Assembly: GCF_007000325.2 (NCBI RefSeq)
Contig: NZ_CP117268.1
Location: 186,001-250,000, forward strand
Reading direction: 5' to 3'
Length of the DNA stretch: 64,000 nt
Source: Rhizobium rhododendri
GTDB taxonomy: Bacteria > Pseudomonadota > Alphaproteobacteria > Rhizobiales > Rhizobiaceae
This document shows, piece by piece, positions 9,079 through 16,930 of the stretch; positions within the stretch are counted from its first letter, which is position 1; each line of letters starts with the position of its first letter. Made by a program: the position numbers and the translations under genes. The notes below the pieces were generated by a model. It saw only the letters and a program-made list of their open reading frames with translations. It was not told where the DNA came from and did no database searches.

Positions 9079-9092
9079 TTGAGGTTGATCAA
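9079..9092 (-). promoter_or_regulatory. FixK/FNR-like palindrome upstream of fsr
   Basis: TTGATCAACCTCAA on the minus strand matches the FixK/FNR consensus TTGAT-N4-ATCAA at nine of ten positions. Its centre is only about 29 bases from the fsr start codon. That is too close for classical activation, so it would repress or be coincidental. A fixK gene lies about 16 kb away in this window. Confidence 0.3.
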
Positions 9093-9243
9093 GTAGCGCC
9101 GGGTCGGGACTGGCTCAAGCCGGGTTGGGCTTCTATCCGTCGCATCCGCGCAATTCCTGCAAAAGTGCCTGGCGATTTGGTGTCCGGAATGCGTAAAAAC
9201 AAAGGGATAGAGGCTTTCACGTCTCCGTGAAAACAGAATTGCC

Positions 9244-10257
9244 CTAGTATTTCTTTTTGCGACCCGGAACCTTGTTGCCGCGCGGCCCCGTCTGCACCGG
9301 GGTGTTCTGGACATTTTCCTCGGAAAGCTTGCGCCAGCGATCCAGCCGTTCGGCCGAAAGCGTGCCTTCCTTGACCGCCTTCTGGACAGCGCAACCGGGC
9401 TCGTGCGCGTGGGTGCAATCGCGGAACCGGCAGAAGGGTGCCAGATCTGTAATCTCGGCGAACAGCGTTTCGATGCCGAATGAGGCGTCGCTGACATAGA
9501 GCGTCCGCATGCCGGGCGTATCGATCACCCAACCGCCGCCGGCGATAGCGTGCAGCGAGCGAGAAGTGGTGGTGTGACGGCCCTTGGCATCCTGCTCGCG
9601 AATACCGCCGGTCTCCTGGGTCTGCTCGCGATCAGGCCCCGCCAGCGTATTGACGAGGGTCGACTTGCCAACGCCTGAAGAACCAACCAGCGCCACCGTG
9701 CGGCCAGCTCCGCACCACGGTGCCAGTGCACCCACTGCATCCGGAGAGCGGCCGTTGAGCACGACGACGGCGAGATCGCGCTGCAGCGCCTGCGCCTGCT
9801 GCCTGTAGCTTTCGGCGTCGTCGACGGTGTCGGCCTTGGTGAGCAAGATCACCGGCTCGGTGCCCGCCTGGTTGGCAAGCGCCAGGTAGCGCTCGAGCCG
9901 CGAAGGATTGAAGTCGGCATTGCAGGATGTGACGATGAACAGGGTGTCGACATTGGCGGCGGCCAGCTGGTTGTCCTTGCCTTCCGTGCGGCGCTGCAGC
10001 AGCGCCTTGCGGTCCAGGCGGCGGACGACGAGATCGGTCTCGCGTTCCGCTAGCACCCAGTCGCCGACGGCGAACTCGCCGGTATTAGCGTGCGGCCCAA
10101 GAATGAGCTGCTCCGGCCCATGCTCCGATATGCCAGCGAGACGGGTGCGGTGAACGCCGGAAATGCGGCGCGGTTCCAGACCGGCGTCGGCATCCTCGAT
10201 TTGCGATTGGAAAAACTCAGACCAGCCGAGTGCTGCAAGCGATGCTGTATCCGTCAC
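9244..10257 (-). CDS. rsgA: Small ribosomal subunit biogenesis GTPase RsgA
   Basis: Circularly permuted GTPase of 337 residues that checks late 30S subunit assembly. The G motifs run in the permuted order typical of RsgA/YjeQ: G4 TKAD at residues 140-143, then G1 GSSGVGKST at 192-200, then G3 DTPG at 246-249. An OB-fold occupies roughly residues 30-90. The C-terminal zinc site is formed by C276, C281, H283 or H285, and C289 (FCRFRDCTHAHEPGC), and a lysine-rich tail ends GRKKKY. It appears to be a single-gene unit. A short hairpin at 9215-9232 (TTTCACG and its complement) lies just past its stop, without a U-tract. Confidence 0.95.
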   Translation of the reverse strand: MTDTASLAALGWSEFFQSQIEDADAGLEPRRISGVHRTRLAGISEHGPEQLILGPHANTGEFAVGDWVLAERETDLVVRRLDRKALLQRRTEGKDNQLAAANVDTLFIVTSCNADFNPSRLERYLALANQAGTEPVILLTKADTVDDAESYRQQAQALQRDLAVVVLNGRSPDAVGALAPWCGAGRTVALVGSSGVGKSTLVNTLAGPDREQTQETGGIREQDAKGRHTTTSRSLHAIAGGGWVIDTPGMRTLYVSDASFGIETLFAEITDLAPFCRFRDCTHAHEPGCAVQKAVKEGTLSAERLDRWRKLSEENVQNTPVQTGPRGNKVPGRKKKY

Positions 10258-10378
10258 AGGTTGCCCCCGGGGCTTGGCGTTGCATTCATCGGCCAGCTCC
10301 TCTTCGATACGGGCATGGACGCTGATAGCAGACCGGTCGCCGAAAGGGCAATCACTTTGGCGGATGCATTGTCCAGAA

Positions 10379-11041
10379 CTAATCGACGACCGTGACTTGC
10401 GGCCATTGTTTCAGCGCCTGCCTGCCGCCCTCGGTCAGGGCGTAGACGCCTTTTTCCACCCGTTCGAACCAGCCGTAGACGTTGCGCGGCAGGATCGTTC
10501 CTGCCTGCGGTGCTACCAGTTTCATATCCTTCGGGCGAAGAGGCCCGGCCTCGAGCGCTGCAGCGATGGCAAGCGCCTGCTGGCGGTAGGCGGTCATGAC
10601 GGGAATTTTGGTCGAGCCGCCGAGCATGGGATCGCCGCGCCGCCGCTGGTGCTCCCGGACGAGCCGCGAGCGCCGCTTGGAATTGGTTCGAGGCATCGGC
10701 GTTACCGACTGGACGATGACGCTGACCACGCCTGCATCCGAGACGCCCAGCATGCCGAAGCCCAGTCGCCGGCAGAGATCGCGATAGCGACTGTCGGATT
10801 CGCGACCTTTGCCCCTGGCCGAAATACGGGCCGCAATCCACACCTCGTCGCAGACGGACGCCCGGTCGACTGCTTGCAGGACGAGTTCGAGGTTGAACGT
10901 CAGCTTCAGTTCGCAGATGACGACGATGCCGGGGTCGTCGTCGCTGAGCCCCACCATATCGCAGCCGCCGATCTCGCCCTTGACCCGGTAACCGGCACTT
11001 TCCAGAAAGGCCTTCACGGGAAGATAAAGCGTTTTTTCCAA
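10379..11041 (-). CDS. DUF2161 family protein, PD-(D/E)XK nuclease-like
   Basis: Cytoplasmic protein of 220 residues. The N-terminal half resembles a PD-(D/E)XK nuclease core: D28 in GGCDMVGL followed by ELK at 44-46 (VICELKL), preceded by a possible catalytic Glu at 23. The centre is basic (RTNSKRRSRLVREHQRRR), which would suit nucleic-acid contact. The C-terminus looks like a small winged-helix (YGWFERVEKGVYALTEGGRQAL). This matches what is called DUF2161 in alphaproteobacteria, whose function is not established; a nuclease or phosphodiesterase role is inference from fold. It lies alone between rsgA and the antiporter gene. Confidence 0.75.
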   Translation of the reverse strand: MEKTLYLPVKAFLESAGYRVKGEIGGCDMVGLSDDDPGIVVICELKLTFNLELVLQAVDRASVCDEVWIAARISARGKGRESDSRYRDLCRRLGFGMLGVSDAGVVSVIVQSVTPMPRTNSKRRSRLVREHQRRRGDPMLGGSTKIPVMTAYRQQALAIAAALEAGPLRPKDMKLVAPQAGTILPRNVYGWFERVEKGVYALTEGGRQALKQWPQVTVVD

Positions 11042-11138
11042 GCTGGGTCCGACCTAGGTGATTCTGTCTCTCTTCTTTTGCAATGCCGTGGCCGGCTTCG
11101 CAATGCCTGCAGCGCCGATGCCGCCTTGCGAGGTGCTG

Positions 11139-12800
11139 CTAGCTAAGATAGCGCGCTTCGAGCAGATCCAACTCCTGGACCAGTTTCCGGCCAGTCGCGC
11201 TGCCGAGCTCGCGGGCGCGGACCTTGCGGAAAATCTCGCTGCGTTCGGCCCGGACTGCCGCCAGCCGCAACTGCATTTCGATCTTGGCGATCTCGCGCGA
11301 CGTCGAGCCCTCATCTTCGGCACCCGTATGGATTTCCAGCCGCCGCCGATAGAATTCGGTGACCCGCGCTGCGGCCTCGACATAGAGGTCGGTGTCGTCC
11401 TTGCCCTTGGCAAGATTGTGCTGGACCTCCTCGACTTCCTTCATGGCGACCTGCGCCGCAGCGATCCGGGCTGCGTCCTCATCCTCTTCCCGCTTGGTTT
11501 CCTTCGGTAGCTCCAGGTTGCGCAGTAGTGGCGGTAGGAACACGGTGGCGGCGATCAGCGAAAAGACGATGACCCCCATGGCGAGGAATATCGCAAGGTC
11601 GCGTCCCGGAAAAATCGATCCGTCGTTCATGGTCAAGGGCAGGGTCAGCACGCCGGCCAGCGTCAGTGCGCCTCGCACGCCGGCGACGGAAAAGGCCGCG
11701 ACAATGCGCGAACTCGTCGAATCGTGTCGCCGCTTGTCCCGAAGCAGCGTCAGTTGCAGCGACACCCAGACCCAGACGAAACGCAGGCTGGCAAGACTGA
11801 CCGTCAGCGCGAGGACATAGGCCAGCAGCCACCACGGGTTTTCGTGGCCGGTTAGCTTTACCGTCTGGTCGGCGCGCGACAGGATGCCCGGCAGTTGCTC
11901 GCCGAGAAGGACGAAGATGGTGCCGTTCAAGGCAAAGGCGATCATGTCCCACACGGCACTGCGGCGAACGCGGGTGATGGCCATGGCCCGGCCCGAATTC
12001 TCCGCGATGCTCATCGTTACCCCGGCAGAGACAGCCGCGAGGATCCCGGAGCACTTCAGATGCTCCGCCAGCAGATAGGCGGCAAACGGCATAAGCAGGC
12101 TCACCAGGATCTGCGAGCCGCTCTCCTCGCCGTAGCGCTGCGAAAGGCGCGTACTGACCGCGTTGATCGTCCAGGTGACCGCGATGCCGATCACCAGCCC
12201 GCCAATCGCTACCCAGAGAAAATTCAACGTTGCGTCATAGAGCGAAAACGTGCCGGTCAGGGCGGCAGCGATGGCAAAGCGCAGGCAGACGAGGCCGGAT
12301 GCGTCGTTGAGAAGCGATTCGCCCTCGAGGATATGCATCATCCGCGGCGGGATCTTCACGCGCTTGGCAATGGCCGATACGGCAATCGGGTCGGTCGGAG
12401 AAACAACGGCTGCGAGCGCGAAGCAGACGGCCAGTGGCATGGCAGGTATCAGCCAGTGGACAAAAAGTCCGACGCCAAGAACCGTAAAGACGACCAGCCC
12501 GAGCGCCAGTTCAAGAACGATGTTCCGGTCCCGTATCAATTCCTCGCGCGGAATGCGCCATCCGTCGAGAAACAGCAGCGGCGGCAGGAACAGCAGAAAG
12601 AAGATATCCGGTTCCAGCGTGACGCTGAGATTTGCCGACAGGCCGATCGCTGCGCCAAGCACGATCTGGATAAGCGGCAAAGGCAGTGTTATCGGGATAA
12701 CCCGCGACACCAGGCCGCTGACGACGATGGCCAGCAACAAAACGAGGGCTGTGGTGATGACGTCCAAGAGATGCTCGTCCTTCGGTTCTGCACAGTTCAC
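11139..12800 (-). CDS. CPA1 family Na+/H+ antiporter
   Basis: Membrane antiporter of about 550 residues exchanging Na+ (or K+) for protons. There are about 12 hydrophobic segments, and the core has the CPA1 ion-site signatures SPTDPIAVSAI and EGESLLNDASG. A long charged cytoplasmic tail (about residues 420-553) ends with mostly helical sequence. The start is uncertain: a GTG at 12800 gives MNCAEPKDEH, while a TTG at 12767 preceded by AAGGACG would begin right at the first helix. It follows the P-type ATPase gene by 98 bases on the same strand and could share its transcript, but the gap is unlike the overlapping joints of that operon. Confidence 0.88.
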   Translation of the reverse strand: MNCAEPKDEHLLDVITTALVLLLAIVVSGLVSRVIPITLPLPLIQIVLGAAIGLSANLSVTLEPDIFFLLFLPPLLFLDGWRIPREELIRDRNIVLELALGLVVFTVLGVGLFVHWLIPAMPLAVCFALAAVVSPTDPIAVSAIAKRVKIPPRMMHILEGESLLNDASGLVCLRFAIAAALTGTFSLYDATLNFLWVAIGGLVIGIAVTWTINAVSTRLSQRYGEESGSQILVSLLMPFAAYLLAEHLKCSGILAAVSAGVTMSIAENSGRAMAITRVRRSAVWDMIAFALNGTIFVLLGEQLPGILSRADQTVKLTGHENPWWLLAYVLALTVSLASLRFVWVWVSLQLTLLRDKRRHDSTSSRIVAAFSVAGVRGALTLAGVLTLPLTMNDGSIFPGRDLAIFLAMGVIVFSLIAATVFLPPLLRNLELPKETKREEDEDAARIAAAQVAMKEVEEVQHNLAKGKDDTDLYVEAAARVTEFYRRRLEIHTGAEDEGSTSREIAKIEMQLRLAAVRAERSEIFRKVRARELGSATGRKLVQELDLLEARYLS

Positions 12801-12898
12801 GTCGGGACGAACAAAAACAACGAATGTAACTGCATTGCAATTCGCCTGCGCTTAAATTCTGCGACTAATTCATCAGCACCGTGCCGCTGGCCGCGAGA

Positions 12899-14872
12899 TC
12901 AGGCTGCCTCTATGGCCGCCAGCGGCTCGTCGTACCGCATCAGCCGGGCGGCGTTGCCGAGCACCAGCAGGGTGCTGACATTGTGCAGGATGGCCGCCAC
13001 CAGGGCGCCCTCCGTGCCAAGAAGGCCGAGGGCTGCAAGGATGACGATGGTGACGGTCCAGCCAAGGCCGATGACGACATTGGTCTGCAAGGTCTGGCGG
13101 CAAAGGCGGCTGAGGCGGACAGACGTGCCGAGCCTGCGCAGATCACTGCCGATCAGGATGATATCCGCCGAGGCAAGCGCGATGTCCGATCCGCCGACCC
13201 CCATCGCCACGCCGACGACGCCAGCCTTCAGTGCAAGCGAATCGTTGATGCCATCGCCGACGACCATCGGCCGGAAACCGCTGCTGATTTCGCGCGACAC
13301 CCGCATTAGCTTGTCTTCCGGCAGTGCCTGCGCCGCAATATCGGTGATGCCGACTTCGGCTGCCAAGGTGTCTGCCACCGACCGAAGGTCGCCTGTCAGC
13401 AGCAATTGCCGGGCTAGGCCAAGGTCACGCAGATCGGCCATCGCCACGGAGGCCTCCGGCTTGATGCTGTCCGACAGCAGCAGCCAGCAGGTAAAGCGTC
13501 CATCGAGCGACAGGCCGGCTATCGGGCCGTCGTGATCGGGCGGCGGGGGTGCCGCGACCGAAAGTCGGGTAAACAATTCTGCCCGGCCGAGGGCCGCTTC
13601 GCCGCCTTCGGTCATCGCCACGACACCCAGCCCCTGGACCTCGCGCAGGCCGGTCAGTGGTAGGTAGCTCGCCTGCGGCACGAGCGAGGCGAGGGCGCGA
13701 CTGACAGGGTGGCTGCTGGCAGCGCCGAGCGAGGCGGCAAGAGCCAGCAGGGCCGGTCGTTCCGCGTCGCTAACGGCATTCATCTGCTGCAGACGCAGTT
13801 GCCCGTAGGTCAGTGTTCCCGTCTTGTCGATTACCACCGATGTCAGGTCGGCCAGTTCCTCGAGGAAGGCGGAGCCGCGAATGAGGATGCCGTGCCTTGC
13901 CGCCACCGCAATGCCGGCAACGGCCGTGGCCGGAGCGGACAGGACGAGGGCGCAAGGGCAGGCGGCAACCAGCACGGCAAGCATGATCTGGTCGTCATAG
14001 GTGAGGAACCAGGCAAGGGCCGCAATCATCAGCACCAGTGAAAGATACTGGTAGGCATAGCGCTCGAGCAGCCTCGTGATCGGCGGCTTGGCATTTTCGG
14101 CGCGTTGCATCAGGGCGATGACCTTGCCGAGGGTCGACTGCTCGCCGGTGCGCGTCACCTCGAGACGCAGCAATCCATCGAGATTGATTGCGCCGCCGAA
14201 AATGTCCATGCCGAGACTGACTTCGAGAGGCACCGCTTCGCCGGTGATCGGCGCGGTGTCGAGACTGGCCTGGCCCTCGACGACGCGGCCATCCGCCGGA
14301 ACGCGGTCGCCGGCCCTGACTTCCACGATGTCGCCGGGCTTTAGCGACGCATTGTCGATCTCCTCGATGTTGCCATCGGAAGTTACCCGGCGGGCGAGGC
14401 TGCGGGTCAGCTGCGCCAGGGCGTCCATCGCCTCCTTCGATCCGATGACACTTCGCTCCTCCAGCACATGGCCGAAGATCATGATGATCGGCAGCAATGC
14501 TGCGGTCAGAAGGTCGCCCGTGGCCCAGGCGGCGAGCATCGCCAGCGCGATCAGCTGGTCTGTGATGCCGTGCAGGCTTGGATGGCGCAGGCTGTGCCAT
14601 GCCGAACGGATGACAGGCACGGAGACGATGATCGATGCTGCGGCAAACAACAGCTGGCCGATGCCGGCCTCGTCGGGCAGGAGCCATCGCCAGCCGAGGC
14701 CCAGCACCAGCAGCCCGACGGCTACCATGGCCAGCAGCAGCTGGAAACCGGCGCTCTTCTTTTCGTTCGCTGTCAGCAGGCCGGTGCCGAAGACATGGCT
14801 GTGCGCGTGCGAATGCCCGTGGCCGTGATGGGACCCGTGACCATGATGGGAATGTCCGGATGCCTCGCTCAT
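12899..14872 (-). CDS. Heavy-metal translocating P-type ATPase with His-rich N-terminus
   Basis: P1B-type metal pump of 657 residues in the inner membrane. It lacks an HMA metal-binding domain and instead has 11 histidines in the first 26 residues. Catalytic features are all present: TGE at 210-212 (actuator), CPC at 305-307 in the transport helix, DKTGT at 349-353 (phosphorylation site), the HP pair at 388-389, and GDGIND at 539-544. The histidine tail points to Zn, Co, Ni, Cd or Cu, but the metal cannot be decided. Its ATG overlaps the stop of the SPFH gene before it (ATGA), making it the last gene of a four-gene coupled operon. It is not a FixI-type pump by context: no fixNOQPGH genes are near. 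Confidence 0.93.
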   Translation of the reverse strand: MSEASGHSHHGHGSHHGHGHSHAHSHVFGTGLLTANEKKSAGFQLLLAMVAVGLLVLGLGWRWLLPDEAGIGQLLFAAASIIVSVPVIRSAWHSLRHPSLHGITDQLIALAMLAAWATGDLLTAALLPIIMIFGHVLEERSVIGSKEAMDALAQLTRSLARRVTSDGNIEEIDNASLKPGDIVEVRAGDRVPADGRVVEGQASLDTAPITGEAVPLEVSLGMDIFGGAINLDGLLRLEVTRTGEQSTLGKVIALMQRAENAKPPITRLLERYAYQYLSLVLMIAALAWFLTYDDQIMLAVLVAACPCALVLSAPATAVAGIAVAARHGILIRGSAFLEELADLTSVVIDKTGTLTYGQLRLQQMNAVSDAERPALLALAASLGAASSHPVSRALASLVPQASYLPLTGLREVQGLGVVAMTEGGEAALGRAELFTRLSVAAPPPPDHDGPIAGLSLDGRFTCWLLLSDSIKPEASVAMADLRDLGLARQLLLTGDLRSVADTLAAEVGITDIAAQALPEDKLMRVSREISSGFRPMVVGDGINDSLALKAGVVGVAMGVGGSDIALASADIILIGSDLRRLGTSVRLSRLCRQTLQTNVVIGLGWTVTIVILAALGLLGTEGALVAAILHNVSTLLVLGNAARLMRYDEPLAAIEAA

Positions 14873-15909
14873 TTTTCCACTCCCTGCAGAATGAGCCGGG
14901 CATCGCCGCGCGGATCGATGGTGACGACGGAGCCCGCCTGCGACAGGATGGTTGCGATCCTTGCGCGGTAGAGGCGCTGCAGCAGGCCTGGGTCGCTGTT
15001 GCTGCCTTGCGTGGTCGCAAGACCGGTGATCGTGGCTGTGTCGGTGCGGGCCTTGCCGACGCGCTCGGTTGCCTGCGCCTGGGCCAGCTTGACGACGAGA
15101 TCGGCGGCCTGCGCAGCCGCCTGGTTCTGCTTTGCAGCATCGTTACGGGCGGCAGCGATGGCCTGCTCCGCCTGCTGGCTGGTGGTCAGCACGCCGTCGA
15201 AGGCTGCAACGGCTGAAGCTGGCAATGACGACTGGACGTCTGCACGTTCAACCTCGATGCCAAGCCCGAGGCCCTGCGTTGCCAGCGCGCGAAGGCCGTC
15301 GTTGATGCCGATGAGAAGGTCGGCCCGCAGCCGTTCGCGCCTCTCGGCAACCCCGCTGTCGGCGGCGACCAGCTCGGGCCTGGCGACAAGAATGCTGTCG
15401 AGATCGCGGGAGGCGCAGACCATCACCGCGCTGCGTGTCGCAAGCCGGTCCAGCGCCGGTATCACATGAGCGCCCTGCAGGACGTAGGCCACGGGATCGG
15501 TGACGCGATAGAAAACACGGACGTCGAGATGAACGGCGCTGGCATCGGCGGTCAGCAGATAGCCCGATCCGGCCTCCGCATCGCTCTGGAGACCTGTATT
15601 GGAAGTCACGAGGTCGGCTGTCGGTGACCTCAGCAGACCTTCGACCTTGCGCTCAATCACCTGAGCAGCATCGGGTACCAGCAAAACCCGCTCGAAAGGC
15701 TGTGGCCAGGCGAGCGTCAGGCCGGCGTTCTGGACGCGGTTCAAGGCGCCGAAACGCAGAACGACAGCGCGGCTCTGGGGCGGGATCTGGCGGATATTCG
15801 ACATCGCCCAGGAGATCGCGGCCACCAGCATGATGCCGAACATCGCCATGAAGGCGAGCCGCACGGCCTGTATATGCGGCGCCGATTTGCTTTGTCGCAT
15901 GCCGGACAT
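14869..15909 (-). CDS. SPFH/band-7 domain protein (HflC-like), third gene of P-ATPase operon
   Basis: Membrane-anchored SPFH protein of 346 residues. A single N-terminal helix (about residues 16-36) is followed by a band-7 domain that begins with IPPQSRAVVLRFGAL. An Ala/Gln-rich stretch at roughly 235-300 is probably a coiled coil. HflK/HflC proteins form a membrane cage that modulates the FtsH protease. This one is diverged from housekeeping HflC and sits one base after the preceding SPFH gene and overlapping the P-type ATPase start. It therefore probably forms a complex devoted to the pump or to metal stress; that role is inference. Confidence 0.85.
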   Translation of the reverse strand: MSGMRQSKSAPHIQAVRLAFMAMFGIMLVAAISWAMSNIRQIPPQSRAVVLRFGALNRVQNAGLTLAWPQPFERVLLVPDAAQVIERKVEGLLRSPTADLVTSNTGLQSDAEAGSGYLLTADASAVHLDVRVFYRVTDPVAYVLQGAHVIPALDRLATRSAVMVCASRDLDSILVARPELVAADSGVAERRERLRADLLIGINDGLRALATQGLGLGIEVERADVQSSLPASAVAAFDGVLTTSQQAEQAIAAARNDAAKQNQAAAQAADLVVKLAQAQATERVGKARTDTATITGLATTQGSNSDPGLLQRLYRARIATILSQAGSVVTIDPRGDARLILQGVEK

Positions 15910-15910
15910 G

Positions 15911-16930
15911 TTACTGCTTCCCGGGTTCTGGCGAAGGCGGTGTCGGGGCGCGTGGAGCCGAGACCGGCGGTCCGTCTATCAGGGCCCGGAACGGCGCAGC
16001 ATCGGTGCGCAGGATCAGCCGCGTGTTGGCGTTGACGATCGTTGCCAGCGTATCCAGTGATCGGAGCATCTCGTAGAGTTCGGGCGCGGTCTTGTAGGCC
16101 GCCCCGTAAATCTCGGCAGCCTCGACACGGGACCTGGCTTCGATACCGGCGGCCTTGACCGATGCGTCGGCCTGCAGCACCCGCGCGTCCCGTTCGGCTG
16201 CAGAGCGGATTTCCGCTGCCTGTCGCTTGCCAACCGCAGCCCGCTCTGTCGCAATCGTTTCACGCTCGGCGCGCATCCGGTCGACGGTCGCATCCAGCGT
16301 CACCGATGGCAGCGTCAGGCGCTCGATACCGACCTCGACAACGCGGACGCCATAAGTATCAAGCAATGATTGGGCAATCTGGTCCTTCAGCCGCGATTCC
16401 AGAGCCGAAATCTGTAGCTTTGAAGGATCCGGGTTTATCAGCGCCGAGAGGTCGTAGTTGGCAGCCACGGTTTCGAGCGAGGAACCGAGAAACGTGCGGA
16501 TCTGGGCTGCGGCCTGATCGGGCTGGTTTTCCACCGAGCGAACAAAGCGCTTTACGTCTTCCGCATCCGGCGGGACCTGCCAGATCGCGTAGACCTCGGC
16601 AATTACGCGCAACCCGTCCCTGGTGCCTACATCCTGCAGCCCGCTCGACGTGGACTTGGCGCGCAGGTCGACATCGATCGTCGTTTCGAAGGGCAGAGGA
16701 TAACGCAACGCCAAACCCGGCTCGATCAGGACGCGGGTCGGGTTTCCGAAGCGCGTGATGATCGTGGCTGCGCCGGAGCGAACCTGGACAACGCAAGCCG
16801 CAGCGACGACGATCAGCGCCAGTCCGACGGCGAGCACGACCCGATACCACCGGAAGGGCATCGCCTCGCTGCCGTGCTCATGATGGTCGTGGTGGTGATC
16901 GTGATCTTCGTGCTGATGCACATGGGTCAT
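15911..16930 (-). CDS. SPFH/band-7 domain protein with His/Asp-rich N-terminus, second gene of P-ATPase operon
   Basis: SPFH protein of 339 residues. The first 22 residues contain 10 histidines plus several Asp and Glu (MTHVHQHEDHDHHHDHHEHG), a likely metal-binding tail facing the cytoplasm. A membrane helix follows at about 29-48, then a band-7 domain (GAATIITRFGNPTRVLIEPGL) and an Ala/Glu/Arg-rich helical region at about 225-290. A proline-rich tail ends the protein. A histidine tail on an HflK/C-like protein is unusual, and here it mirrors the tail on the P-type ATPase of the same operon. The start overlaps the preceding gene by 4 bases. Confidence 0.87.
   Translation of the reverse strand: MTHVHQHEDHDHHHDHHEHGSEAMPFRWYRVVLAVGLALIVVAAACVVQVRSGAATIITRFGNPTRVLIEPGLALRYPLPFETTIDVDLRAKSTSSGLQDVGTRDGLRVIAEVYAIWQVPPDAEDVKRFVRSVENQPDQAAAQIRTFLGSSLETVAANYDLSALINPDPSKLQISALESRLKDQIAQSLLDTYGVRVVEVGIERLTLPSVTLDATVDRMRAERETIATERAAVGKRQAAEIRSAAERDARVLQADASVKAAGIEARSRVEAAEIYGAAYKTAPELYEMLRSLDTLATIVNANTRLILRTDAAPFRALIDGPPVSAPRAPTPPSPEPGKQ

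Noticed and set aside
11895..13535. Long plus-strand open frame of 546 codons antisense to the antiporter and P-type ATPase genes
   Set aside because: It crosses the boundary of two well-supported minus-strand genes, has low-complexity Arg/Gln/Asp composition typical of antisense frames in high-GC DNA, and no recognisable domain.
12899..14872. P-type ATPase as FixI of a fixGHIS operon
   Set aside because: No fixG, fixH, fixS or fixNOQP genes are adjacent; the operon partners are SPFH proteins and the N-terminus is His-rich with no HMA domain.
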